Assembly (NCBI RefSeq): GCF_029227915.1
Contig: NC_079875.1
Coordinates: 17,849,001-17,913,000, forward strand
Length of the DNA stretch: 64,000 nt
Direction: 5' to 3'
Origin: Hydractinia symbiolongicarpus
Taxonomy: Eukaryota; Cnidaria; Hydrozoa; Anthoathecata; Hydractiniidae
The notes under the pieces are model-generated. The model was not told where the DNA came from. It searched no databases and saw only the letters and a program-made list of their open reading frames with translations. A program made the translations under genes and the position numbers. Below, piece by piece: positions 12,301 through 23,221 of the stretch (position 1 is its first letter; each line of letters begins with the position of its first letter).

Positions 12301-15300
12301 CAGTCTGAACCAACTTGTGAACACCATTTTTCAAATAAATAGCCTCCTTGCGTAATTTTTTTTATAAATTTATCGTCTCAAGTCTGAACACAGTGCATCG
12401 ATATACTGATTCAACTAATTTGTTCTTCCTGCTACTTGATGTGGTGTAATATTACTGAGTAGACTTTAATAATGTTGGCGTGAACTTTTTTTTAAGGACG
12501 AAATTGATCCAAGTATATGTCGTTCTGTTTTGGAAGAAGATGAGTATCGATACATCAATGATCTAATATTATACTATCAAATGGTGAGAAAACTTGTCAT
12601 TGCCAAAAGAGACTAGATCATCTTGATTTCCTCCCTTACAAAACTCACTGTCTGTAAGACAATTTCAAACCCAGGGGTTTTTTATCCAGATTATAATTGC
12701 ACCTATAATCATAGAAATAACTGCCATCCAAATAAATTTTGTTACTTCCTGTTAACAGAAGGGAAAGCGTTATGAAATAGTGGTGCGGAAAATATTGTAC
12801 AACAGACAATTCCCCTATTGAATTTTCCACGGCCTAACGACAAGTAGTTCTGATTACAAAATATCTTCAGAGGTCTACGCTAGATATGCTCTGCTCCTTC
12901 TATGTGACTTTTTTCTTTATTAGGAATCTCGTTCTAAGCTTCGTATATCTCTTCTTCATGCATTTGGATGTTTCTGTCAACTTGGTAAACAGTTTATATC
13001 ACAGCTCCTTTGTTCCGTTCTACCCACTGAGCTTGCACAAGATATGCTACAAGATCAAGCTGGTGAGTAATTTTTTTTATCACTTTATTTTACACTAGTT
13101 GTCATGGCTTTAATTTCCCTAATTCTTTTACTAATTTTTACATTTTTCTTTTCATCATTGTTTACTATTCTAAAATTTGCTACAAACTCTTGATTACAAA
13201 TTACTACACAATAAAAAAATGTTATCCAAGCTATTAAAACACAGTGTAAATGATATCTCTTATGAGAGGGGAAATAGTTCTCCTAATAGTTGTAATATAG
13301 CTTTGATAGAAAATTTTGAAGCTTTAGAGGTGGTGATTAAACCCTGACTCTATACACAAATGACCTGTGTATGTTTTTTTTTGCCTCATTTTAACGCCTA
13401 AACACACAATATTGCACCATACAGTTTTTTTTCTTACAGTTTTATGTTTGAAGGTGCGCATATATATTTTGAGATAATATTTCCCATCCTATTTTGGTGA
13501 AGGAAATATGTTTATTTTAACGCCCTATGAAAGCTACAGAAAACCCAAAAACAAGGTGATTAGTCTTAATACATGATAAATCATTGTCTATGCAAGTAAT
13601 TGAACATAATTGAAACCTTTAGAATCGCTATTATTACCATATGAGAGATTAACGTATTTTAAAACAGGGACTCTTACTGAAATTAAAAATACCAAGAATT
13701 TATGTTAATTTGATTAAAACAGTTGTGGGTATTAATTGAAAAAAGAGTTAGAATGAGATAAAACAAAACAGAACTAGCATGTAAAAAAAATATAAGAAAA
13801 AAAGTCAAACAAAACCATTTTTCGTTCACATTCTTAGGCATATTTGTCAGCTGGGACAGTCTTATAGACAGACAATAATTCCTTGTTTCGTCCTTTATCA
13901 CATTAAACACATTGTGTTCGTTTTGCCTGTTAAGAAAATTTTAGTTATCCTCTGAATTATTTGCCTAATTAATAACAGTATGAAATAACGTCGACCTAAT
14001 TAACCCACTAAATTCAAAACCACATTTCAATTTTTGCTGACATCAACAATTAACCATGAAAGTCAGCAGTAAAATAAGCCTGCTATCTTGGTTGTTTTAT
14101 TGTGGGTATTATATCTGCAAACCAATTTTAAGAATAAGTTTGGAAGTTGCAGGGTTATGATATTTTTGCACCAAAATTTCTCCACTCAACCTTTACAAAC
14201 AAGTTAAAATCTGTAGTTTTAGAATAATAACGGTCGTGTCAAGCTCGGCTGTTGAGACCAGTATTCTGTTCTTTTCACTAATAATTTTGAGCTAAATGCA
14301 CATAATGTTTTCTTCTGTGTTCATTTTTTTTAGATATTTTCAAGTTTGTGAGTTCATCCTTTCTACTAACCATGTTATTTTCTACTGGTGAACCTGTGCC
14401 ATATCATCATTATGGTGAGATTTTGACTTTATTACCATACTCAGTTGTTGCTACTTTATTACTAAACTCAGAAATAGGAACATGCGCATAACTAAAGGAG
14501 TGTACTGAGAGTCTGGTGCATATAAAATTAAAACATGACACATGCAATTGCATGTGTTTGCATTTATACGACTTATGGAGACTTCTGTGCGTTGCTAACT
14601 AACACTATGGGGACCTTCTGCACTGTGGGACAAATTTCTCTGGCCCATAGTACATTTTCCTTGAAAACAATTTTAAACTTCAAAATAAGGTTATTTATCC
14701 AGTTTACAAGCAGTGTTGCCATAAGTTGTGTCTGTGTGCAAACTTATGGGCTATTTTGTATGTCATTTACTTACTAAAATCCTGTATTGTGGGGACAAAT
14801 ATTACAAATTTGATACAGTGTGTTTAAGAGGAATAAAGAAATTATTTTTTTAAACCTAAAAACCTTTTAACCGCTTGTATATAACTCGTGCAGGTCACAA
14901 ATTTATATTTTTGTTGTGTTTTTTTTTAACATTAAACACTCAGCAAATCCAGTTGTAAATTTCTCGCCACAGTAAGTTGTCTATCTATCGACAAGGATAG
15001 CTTTAGAATGCTAAGACTTAAGTTTTTTTGCAGTTCAGTTTAATGAGGATTTTATTGAGTTCGTACTCAATCAAATTGAAGATCCTCCTGATGCTGACAC
15101 AGAGGACGAAGTCGCAGACGGTTTGGTTGGATTGTTGTTGTCATATAATCTACATTTTAAAAGTAAGTAGGTGATGTCAGACATTAGCGCAATCTTAAGA
15201 AATAACTACATTATAACTACATTATGATTGATATTTCCAGCAACAAGAGTAAACACTGTCATGCAAGTTATGTCAAGACGAAACGTGTTCAGAACATTGT

Positions 15301-16473
15301 CAGAAAAAGTGTTGTTACTGCTCAATAGGGAAAGTAAGATTGTTTCGAATGTTGTTTCAAAATGTTCCTTGAACTCCCAAAACCTTTTTTTATAACAGTT
15401 CATTTTTCATCTTTCATCTCCTCTACTTTTCTTCACTTTGCAATAAAAGAACTTAAAGAATTTGTGTTTCCTTATTTTCTATGCAATACTTTGAGCAAGT
15501 CTAAGACTTAGTAAACAGCCTGCTATGGTCTAGGTTTTTTGTCAAAATAAGGGTTTAATAAACTTTTGAGTTCACCCTAGCTTATTCATAGAAAGACAAA
15601 CTTATTGTTTTGTTTTCATTTTTTATTACTTATATCTATAATATTAAAGGGGTTAAAAACAAATCAGACCGAAAACATAGAGAATGCTGAAGTTTTTGTT
15701 GCAAAAATTGTAATTATAGCTTTTGTTAAGTGCAGTTTTTGCTTTTTAACTCGCCTTGTATTTGAAATAGTTTTTTTTCCCTTTCAGATGACCCAACTGC
15801 TTTATTTGAGTTCAACGATAGATGTCCAGATTCAGTCGTGAAATTTCTGATGGATGTCTTTGCGGATACAAAAACATCTGGAATGTTCTTCACTAACGAC
15901 TTATATGTCCTCTTCGACATCATTTTGAGACAACTTACTGACAGACAAAAGAAAGATAGGGTACATTTTACCTTGCTTTTTGAGATTATGTTTTTCCATA
16001 GAGTTCATGCAAAGAATTACTTCTTTCAACAACCATCAATGCTTTGTTTAGCATTGGTGTAAATGGGTCAGCGATGTAGCTATTTCTGTTGGTGTTGTAA
16101 AGAACCTTTTGAGTTTGTCTTTACTTTTGATTTTTTTGTTTTAGATTTAAGCCCTTTTCTTACTACTATAATCATTTCACATTAGACAGGAATTTGTGGG
16201 TACATGTTCACAAGCAATTTACCACATGTAAGCATGGCTTTATTTTTATGTAAAGGTTTGTTTCCTATTCCCCCTTCTCTTTAGGTTCGGACCGAATATC
16301 TGTCCCTGTTTCACAGTATATTGAACACAACTCATTACCATGAACACAAGCATCGTTCACAAGAATTCAAGCGATGCTTTTCAGAAATATTAAGCAACAG
16401 GGAAACAGAAAGTGAAGTGGACGTCTATATTGTTCGAGAAATTATGACACGCTTTGCACAGTCTTTTTCCTAA
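6305..16473 (+). CDS. NCKIPSD: NCK-interacting protein with SH3 domain (SPIN90/NCKIPSD)
   Basis: Thirteen exons join in frame: 6305-6472, 7180-7280, 7492-7664, 8805-9351, 9631-9757, 9898-10059, 12497-12583, 12924-13062, 14334-14414, 15034-15162, 15241-15333, 15788-15960 and 16285-16473. They give 2169 nt, or 722 residues, which is the length I recall for the human protein. Residues 1-56 are an SH3 domain (ALYS, EHWW, GLVPASYLE). A conserved QKDVL...ID...I segment follows, then a Pro-containing stretch (PLPPGF) and a Ser/Thr-rich linker, mostly exon 4. From about residue 330 comes the helical C-terminal leucine-rich domain (SPIN90/Ldb17, DUF2013), including EKVLLLLNRE, VVKFLMDVF and EYLSLFHSIL. 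The family binds Arp2/3 and nucleates linear actin filaments, linking NCK/WASP signalling to the cortex and endocytosis. All splice sites are GT-AG and the phases agree throughout. The sixth intron (10060-12496) carries repeat insertions. Confidence 0.95.
8101..8151. repeat. Short local tandem repeat in NCKIPSD intron 3
   Basis: A unit of about 18-22 bases built on GTTCTTTTCACGC is repeated a little over twice. It lies within an otherwise featureless intron (7665-8804). Confidence 0.5.
10305..10750. mobile_element. Tourist-like MITE (PIF/Harbinger type) in NCKIPSD intron 6
   Basis: The 446-bp element has terminal inverted repeats AGGTAGGTTTCCCATA (left) and AGGTAGGTTTCCATA (right, inverted). 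It is flanked on both sides by TAA (10302-10304 and 10751-10753). A three-base TWA target duplication with short inverted termini is the hallmark of PIF/Harbinger MITEs. No coding capacity is present. Subterminal GAGAAAAGCT-type words occur in both halves. Confidence 0.75.
10820..11030 (+). pseudogene. Acidic-linker plus cysteine motif fragment, possibly P2X7-C-terminal-like, inside NCKIPSD intron
   Basis: Behind a good acceptor (TTTGTAG) lies an open frame with Ser/Asp/Glu-rich sequence (SSDSSETS, ESSDSEEELN). It is followed by RLENLHWCNCTCCE. The order acidic stretch, R-L-x-N-x-x-W-C-x-C-x-x-C resembles the zinc-binding domain of P2X7-like proteins that are often copied in cnidarian genomes. 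Its phase does not fit between NCKIPSD exons 6 and 7, which join without it, and the rest of the domain is not convincing. I read it as a captured or transposed fragment. It could be chance. Confidence 0.35.
11334..11391 (-). repeat. Retroelement-tail-like dispersed repeat with (ATC)n end
   Basis: An (ATC)n run is followed by TCTCGGCTTAACATCC and then CCATGCTAGCATGG, a perfect 14-base palindrome. On the minus strand the unit ends in (GAT)n, like the 3' tail of a non-LTR element or SINE. I recall nearly the same words as a very abundant repeat in other invertebrates, including cephalopods. That recollection needs a database search. Confidence 0.55.
14538..14557. repeat. 20-base perfect palindrome in NCKIPSD intron 9
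   Basis: ACACATGCAATTGCATGTGT reads the same on both strands. The surrounding 14.5-14.8 kb has repeated TATGG(A/G)GAC(C)TTCTG-type words that suggest a decayed small repeat. No further assignment is possible. Confidence 0.5.
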
Positions 16474-17664
16474 AATTTTCTTCAAATTTTATGTTGTCTT
16501 TGGTAGCAATTCTTTATTTTGGGAACGTGTTAATACCTTTTATTTCTTTTTGTTGTGACTATATCTTTTGTATTGTGTACACATACACATTGAAGCAGGT
16601 AAAGCTAATTCTTTTAAAGTGACAAAAATTTAATAATTAGTATTGAATATATTTTGCCTTCCTTTAAAGATGGACTACCTTAATCAAGGTAAATTTAATT
16701 GTAAGAATATATTTTTTGGCTTTTCAGGTGAAATTTTAAACAGTTTTGTCCAGCGAGAGAAATTCAGAATATTCATACTTTCTGTTACCCATATCGTTAG
16801 TACAGGAAGATAGTAAGTGGAAAACATATTACAGTTTCAACCACCACGATTTAAAAAAAAACTGGTTTAAGGTTTTTCATCCATTAGAAAACAATTGCCC
16901 TGTTTAAAATTTCAATATTTACTGGTATGGTCAAGACTGTAACAGTGCCATTCTAAAGTCAGGTTAGGTCTAAATAAAATATTTTGTGCATAAATATTAT
17001 AGTCATTAATTTAATTATATTTTATGGATCTTATATATATATATATATAAGGCATCGGCACGATTATATAGTATATATCATTTATAGTTTATTATTTATA
17101 GCACAGTTTTTTAAAAACTTTTTGTATACATGTATATTTTAGATAAGAAGAATTGTTCGGATTTATATTCTCAAATTATTTTGTTGTTCTTATGTGACAA
17201 GGAAGCAAGGTTAAATTCCTGTGATTAAATTAATGTCTACTAGTCTAGTGTTTTTCTACTAGCAATGTGAATGTTATATGAGTAGTGTTTTATAATTGGT
17301 AAAAAAGAAGGTTGCCAAATTTTTGTTTCCGCAAGAAGTCATTTCAGCAATTTTTTTGTTGGTTTCACACAAATTGTCAATGTGGAGCTGCACTTGTCAA
17401 TGATTAAGACTTAGAACATAGGATCTTGTGTTGTTTGGTTGTGCCAAATCTTGCTAATTGCTGTTTATTTTGGAAGATAGATTTTCAATGAGTTCTTTGT
17501 TATTGTTTAAAACTTATATTTCTTCTATTTCTAACATTGTTGAACAAAATTACTTTATATATCAGTGAGTGAAAAGTTGGCACTTTGTATTATTCCGTAA
17601 CGTCAACAAAGTGTTATATAATAAAATTTAATTTTCAGGAGAATTGAAAATTTTCTATAGTAAT
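16474..17664. other. Intergenic: NCKIPSD 3' flank
   Basis: AT-rich sequence with no coding region seen. AATAAA at 16973-16978 could end the NCKIPSD transcript. A short (TA)n run lies at about 17032-17050. Just before the next pseudogene start, a pyrimidine tract ending in AG is followed by GAGAATTG. This matches the sequence ahead of the intact TRIM-like gene at 24.6 kb, so it belongs to that duplicated unit. Confidence 0.5.
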
Positions 17665-17913
17665 ATGGCTTTATCAAAAGTTCAACTTACTGCGATATTA
17701 GAATGTAATATTTGCTTAGACACCTGTCATAAACCAAAAGAACTAAACTGCGGACACACTTATAGTCAATATTGTTTAGAATGGTATTCTTGTTTTAAAC
17801 AATGATGGAAGTGCTGAACTTTCTTGGCCATTAAGATGTGATAAGAAGACAATGCTAAATGAACCTGAGACAATTAACAAATACATTTTATTGTGTGACA
17901 TCTTGGATGAGAT
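17665..17913 (+). pseudogene. TRIM-like RING exon, broken (copy 1, exon 1)
   Basis: It starts MALSKVQLTAILECNICLDT and parallels exon 1 of the intact gene at 24635. The RING is damaged: the cysteine in CGHTYC is serine (CGHTYS), and a frameshift after CLEW runs into a stop. The exon still ends at a GT donor in the same phase as its paralogues. Its second exon is at 20066-20580, displaced by a Harbinger insertion. Confidence 0.85.
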
Positions 17914-18264
17914 GTAAGTATGATTTTCTTACACCATTCTAATTGGTGTATATGGAAATATATCTTTGAAGGTGTTTCGATTCCTATGCTTTGGTATGTT
18001 TCTCAGTATTTGTGTTAAAAATCCCTCAATAAAATAATATAATTTTGTGACTATTTTAGTGAGCTCCAGGATTATCACTTGATGCCATCATGACTCATCA
18101 GTTAACAGGCCTCTGTAATGGCTACACATGTTGTTAATCTACAAAGTTTAGTCTTTCTTCTTTCAATTCACGTTGTCTTACATGATAATCCTACGCAAAT
18201 GATCTTAGCTCACAACATGTATTTTATTCTATTTTAAGTGTTATTTTTTCAATTTTTTAATATA

Positions 18265-19010
18265 CTCTTGTTAGGTGATTGGAAGAATATTTTGCAAAAG
18301 ATTTCTATGATGTTTAGAATCTATCACATGGAGCCATAGATTGGAAGCATGTAAGGATAAAGGCTCCAGTCACTAGTGGGTCTCTTTATTATAATTACAA
18401 AGGCTTTTTTAGCTTCGTATTAATGGCAATTTGCAATGCCCGTTATATTTTTTCGTTTTTCGATATAGGGGATTATGGTTCCAATAATGACAGTGGTGAG
18501 TTTCACAGGTCAGCTATTGGAAAATCTTTTTTTAACAAAGAAATGAATCTTCCTAATCCCAAATGTATTGAAAATTGGCCAGTTTTTGGTCAAATTCCCT
18601 ATTACTTAGTTGGCAATGATGCATTCCCATTTTAAAAATGGCTCATGAAACCTTATCCTGGCCAAGGTATCTAAGAAAACCAGGCCATTTTTAATTACAG
18701 ATTGTCAAGAGCATGAAGAGTTATTAAGAATGAATTTGGTATACTAGCTGCACACTGGTGAGTGTTCATGCAACCAATACAAACAAAGGCAGAAAACGCA
18801 GAAATTCTAGTCAAAGCAGCAATTTGTTTGCATAAATTTCTGCGTCAAACAAATAGTGCTGGTTATTGTCTGACTGGTTTCATTAACACCTGGAATAACA
18901 AAGGACAGATTAAGGAAGGTGAATGGAGATGCTTAGTTTCTAATGGTCAAAGTAGTTTGACTAACCAACATTCCGCCTATAAGAGGATCTCAACCACCTA
19001 ATTCTGCTAA
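18265..19010 (+). pseudogene. HARBI1-like DDE transposase, degenerate
   Basis: Segments of the Harbinger transposase are readable across stops and frameshifts: GAIDWKHVRIKAP, then GSLYYNYKGFFSFVLMAICN, then DIGDYGSNNDSGEFHRSAIG, then YYLVGNDAFPF and KPYPG. The family's ENAEILVKAAICLHKFLR follows near the C-terminus. In the family the first Asp sits in the GAID block and the second in the VDIG(A/D)YG block. Both are still visible, while the glutamate region is scrambled. The protein would cut and paste the element in the nucleus but cannot be made from this copy. Confidence 0.85.
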
Positions 19011-19212
19011 AGGGGTCAGGGAAAACTTAAAATTGTACATCAACTCTATGGAAGGTTCACTCTCTTGGCAATGGGAACATGTAAGAAGCAGGGGAGTGGT
19101 AAGACAATTCAAAGAATAAGTTTTATTAGATTTTGTAAATATTCTTTAGTTAAGTAACAATAATATTTGTATACATAAAAGCTTTTAGTCCATGTTCTAA
19201 CTAGGCCAAAAT

Positions 19213-19846
19213 TCATTGTTGGTCTTGAGAGCTATCACTTTTAACATATTGAGATATGGTGGATTTGGAACTGATACTAGGATTTGTTACACTTACAAAT
19301 GGGTTTGAAAATTTTGATGCTCCTGAAATATTATCATCATAATCACCAATTCCCCTCTCCATCTCATTGCTGTCGTCTTGGGTTATTGTCTCACTGTTGC
19401 CATGCCAGTTAAAAGTTGTTTCCCTTTCAATAATATATGGTTCTAGCAAGCCTAATGCACCTAAAATAGGAGGCCATTTAGCTTCTTCAGCTCCAGCACC
19501 ACTTTTTGTTTTGTTTTCCTCTTCCTTTTTTCTCTCCCATATCTATTTCTTATGTTTAGGAACAATTTTTCAGCAATACTGGCCAAAAGAAAAGTAAATT
19601 AACATTATTGGAATATGCTTTGTACTTAACATATATCAATATAATAGATTCAACAACAACAGCAACAAAAATTAAGTATTTTTAAAAAAATTATTTACGT
19701 ACCACTAACAAGCTTGCTTCTTTGACTACATCCTCCCAAGCAAGTTTTTTCTTGTTTTTATTTTTAAAACTTTTGTCTTGTTTATTATATAACACGGGGT
19801 ATTTTCTAACCGCTTCACTCAATTTTTGCTCATTTTCAGTTGTCAT
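19213..19846 (-). pseudogene. MADF (Myb-like) protein of the Harbinger element, damaged
   Basis: A start at 19846 opens MTTENEQKLSEAVRKYPVLY, followed by WEDVVKEASLLV, a clear N-terminal half of a MADF DNA-binding domain. A GTACGT donor follows. The continuation at about 19570-19213 has ERKKEEENKTKSGAGAEEAK, LGALGLLEPYI and an acidic Ser/Asn-rich tail. The middle of the domain contains stops, so this copy is probably dead. In Harbinger transposons this protein escorts the transposase to the nucleus and to the element's ends. Divergent orientation relative to the transposase is usual. Confidence 0.75.
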
Positions 19847-20065
19847 GATTTTGACTTTATTCACTTCTCTCAGCGAAATGATTATTTTTTTTAAATTTTT
19901 TTCGAGTGAAGCAAGAGCAACGCAATGATGCAAGATATAAAAAAATTGATATTCTTGCATTGTTGCGTCGTTCTTGTGTTACTTACTTCTTTTATGTTCA
20001 CAGGGTGCGCAAGATTGAAGCAACGCAGAAGCAGTGCAGACGCAAGTAAGTGTGAATCAGGCTTA

Positions 20066-20580
20066 TGTCAGCAAAGCAAAGCAAAATGTGAACAGATTAT
20101 TAGCTATTTCTGTACAACATGCAGTTCAAAGATGCAAAACATATACTCTTTTTTTCATCAAATTACATATATTATTAATGTCATTTTTAATAAAACTTGC
20201 AAGAGCTGCAACTATTGTGTAAGCAACACCACTCGCTTGACAAATTTGTCTGTATCGTTGTGAAAATTGTTAAAGTGTATATTGTACACACAACATAAGA
20301 ATCGTGAAAAATATACAATTTTTGATTTTGGATTGGAGGCCAAACTGGTTTAAATCCTTTATCACATTATTTTATGAAACAAAAGTGGTTAACAAGGAAA
20401 TATAGTGTCACTTTGATTTTCTAAGTATTTGCTCTTAAATTAAAATAAAGAAAGTTGGAACGAATATGAGGTTATCTTAAAATGTTAAATAAAGAAGAAG
20501 AAAATCTATTCAAAAATTTGATGATAAATCGGAAGAATTTAAAGCAAAACTAATTTCTGTTGGTTTTGTTCACAATATTA
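20066..20580 (+). pseudogene. TRIM-like B-box/coiled-coil exon, broken (copy 1, exon 2)
   Basis: The sequence aligns base by base with 25455-26003 of the intact gene, from the TGTCAGCAAAG word of exon 2 through KEEENLF and FDDKSEEFKAKLI-like codons. It has several indels and stops in the B-boxes (the TGTGAAAATTGTTAAAG stretch loses frame). The match ends at about 20580, where a repeat-rich segment begins. The rest of the gene is not present downstream. Confidence 0.85.
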
Positions 20581-20581
20581 A

Positions 20582-22220
20582 AGGACTGCCAACGTAATTG
20601 CCGACGTAAAATACGAAGATACGGATGTTGCGTCGGCAAAAAATTTGCCGACGTAATTTTGTTGTGAAATTTTTAAATAACAATAATTTTGGTTTTGTTT
20701 GAGCTTCTTCACTCAATGCGACTACAAAATAATTAAAGTCGATTTTCAGTAAATTAGGCCATTAGGCTGAGCTAGAAATGGTCGGTGTTATTATGAAAAA
20801 CGTATTGCGTATAATCCGCCAACTCCGTGAAAAAAACACATTTAACGTCCTTATATCCATATCGTCAACATATCGGTTATTTGAAACTTTTATTATCGTA
20901 GCGCTATCTGCCGTGGACCGTTCGGGAGGTATGACAAGAAAAAAATACATTTAATTGTGGACAAATAAGCCGGATCCGACATGTACTATCATCCGATAAT
21001 GCCGTAATGGATCCTTCAACTCCGTGAAATTTGAAAAACACGTTTGCTTTCTGATGACTAGCAAAAATATTTTAAAAATTAAAATATTCATTTGAAAACA
21101 TTCTCGAATCATTGGAACCTCAGTAAAGGTATATATAACATGACCATAATTATAATCAATAATTAACTGAGATAACAATATATATCAAAAATGACCACCG
21201 TCGCGCTTGACTTGAAAATCACAAAAAGTTGTAGCCGGCTGAACTTAGTGCCAAATTTTTGTCATGCGCGAGTTCCGACACCCCTAAAATGATTAAGTGG
21301 TAGTATCAAACCCCCCTGAATTGAATTCATTCATTAAAAATGGTAGACAGAGCTGTGGTAAGTTGTTGTAGGCTTCGAAAGCAGTTTAACAGAGTTATCG
21401 GATTTACGGAGTTGGCGGATCATACGCTTGAGAACATTAAAGTTGCGGCCCCTTTCCTTCATGCCACTCTTATGCTTGGCTGGTGTATTACACTGACACT
21501 CAGACGAAAGACGGAAGACAATTTGGAACCATGCCAAAAGTCATTTTCCGATCTTTATGGTCACAGAGAATACTTCAAGAAGAGTGCGTACCCATGCAAG
21601 TTAAATATAACCAGAACATGGGAGAGGTTAGGTGTCGTGTACAGCTTTCGGACGAATGTTCTCGTGATGTAATACCAAAGAACAAAAATTTTTGAATAAA
21701 GTTTAAAAAATCCTTTTAAATGGGGAAAGAGAAATCAAATATATTTAGTAATAATAATCGAAAAAAATAGTATATTGTATTAAAAAGAAGTCCAGAAGTT
21801 CTGTCTCCCACACGACACAGCAGGCAATAAGTCAGCCCTGCCCTCGGTTTTGTGAGTAGAGAGGTTCTATGAAGACTCTAACAATTGAGTCTCCTGTACA
21901 GTTTTATATTAAACTGTGCCTACGATATGCAATCTAATGATGTCCTAACCTAATAAGTTCATGTAGAAACATAAAAAGCAGTGAACTATTAACCTAACGA
22001 AATTCGCCATTCGAAGTTATGCCAATTCCCATTTATCACCATCTTAGGAGTTCATTGCATTGAAATTATGATGCTAATTGAGGTCTACCTCTAATAAAAC
22101 GTGAATGACGAAAGTTATTGCCAGCTTAAAAATTTCACTAAAAAAAATTGCCGACGCAATGCCGATGGAAATCAGTTGAAATGTATCTCACATCGGCAGT
22201 TTTATTGCCGACGTAAAAAA
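20582..22220. repeat. Unclassified mobile-element-like segment with GCCGACGTAA repeats
   Basis: Both ends carry clusters of GCCGACGTAA/GCCGACGCAA words, at about 20590-20665 and 22150-22217. The segment begins exactly where the TRIM-like pseudogene is cut off. Inside, CGTAT..ATCCGCCAACTCCGT near 20809-20832 recurs inverted at about 21403-21430, with a weaker copy near 21017. The inverted words translate to FTELAD-like peptides on both strands, but no transposase domain is recognisable. The largest frame (21340-21672) matches nothing I know. Confidence 0.45.
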
Positions 22221-22232
22221 ATTCTAATTACA

Positions 22233-22565
22233 AGGGCTGCTAATATGCCACTATCTGCCTAAAATACAATTACTTTCATTCTAGAGCATTCTGTTTGAAG
22301 TTTCTGACAGCCAAATAAAAGTTATTTAACATATTTTCCGGTTTTTACTTAAATTGGGTAATCCGATTAATCACGTGACCAAAATTCTCAAAAATATTTC
22401 CCTCATCGAAATAAAGTTGTCTTGTGAGTTTCAAGTTTTATTAACTCATGAAAGTTAATATATTTTTTCGATTACCAAAAAATTTTACAGAGATTTTTAG
22501 AAGTAGTTTTGAGTAATAACCAATATCTAAAACTCTGAGAGGTTTGGGACCTAATTATTTGGCAT
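22233..22565 (-). repeat. Copy 2 of the CCCTATTCGG element (internal part, inverted)
   Basis: The segment matches the interior of the element at 47499-48221 in reverse orientation. Shared words include GCCAAATAAAAGTTATTTAA, ATATTTTC(C/T)GGTTTTTA and the AGGTTTGGGACCTAA(T/A) end. Terminal inverted repeats are not found here, so this copy is truncated at both ends. Confidence 0.7.
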
Positions 22566-23221
22566 ATGGGTGCCTAATACATAAATATAAAACTCAGTAT
22601 CATAACCATGTAGCATAGTAAAAAAGAGTTGTAAAACAAACAAACAGAAGAGGCTAAATAGGGGAAGCATGGCTCTAATTAGTCATGTTTTTATTTTAGT
22701 GTTTTGTTTAAGAATTTTCGCGATCTTTTTTTAAGAAGACAAGATCCCAACATTACATTAAAAAACATGCACTCTAGTGGAAGACAATGAGCATTGAGCC
22801 TGGTTTTTAAAGAAAAAAGCATAATGAAATATGAGAAGGTACCCAGGACCTTTTGTGTCTTTAGCATCTTCTGTGTTTTCACTTTTTCTTCTCTTTTACA
22901 CTTTTTTACACATACATGCATTTATAAAAATATAAACAACAAAATCTTTTCCTCACAACCTAGTAAGCATGATCATACACTAATTGATATGCAGTCAGAT
23001 CTCTTCAGTGTCACTCTGGGGAGAGTGCAAGGAAACTTCCACAATATTAATTATCAGGATTTTTTATTAAAAATATGATTTTCCTTTATACTTGTATTTC
23101 TATTACACAGTTCGTTTTATTTTTATACCTGGATAAGACAGAATACTGTAGTTTACTTTTATCTATCTGGAATCCGGCATTAAAATTATACATAGCATAA
23201 ATATGCCAAATTGATGTCAAA
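22566..23221. other. Unassigned spacer upstream of the piggyBac remnant
   Basis: No gene, RNA or clear repeat boundary is seen. Short open frames on both strands lack recognisable domains. Confidence 0.4.

Larger units (their letters stand above)
18240..20062. mobile_element. PIF/Harbinger DNA transposon remnant, inserted in TRIM-like copy 1
   Basis: The region carries the two genes typical of this superfamily: a DDE transposase remnant on + (about 18265-19010) and a MADF/Myb-like protein on - (about 19213-19846). On the right the element stops exactly where homology to the TRIM-like exon resumes, after a TTA (20063-20065), the expected TWA target. The terminal sequence there is GTGTGAATCAGGC. 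I could not find the matching left terminus, so the left boundary is approximate and that end is probably lost. A 20-base imperfect hairpin lies at about 19916-19976. Confidence 0.75.

Noticed and set aside
21340-21672. 110-residue open frame on +
   Set aside because: No recognisable domain. It overlaps inverted repeat words and other open frames, so it is most likely part of a decayed element.
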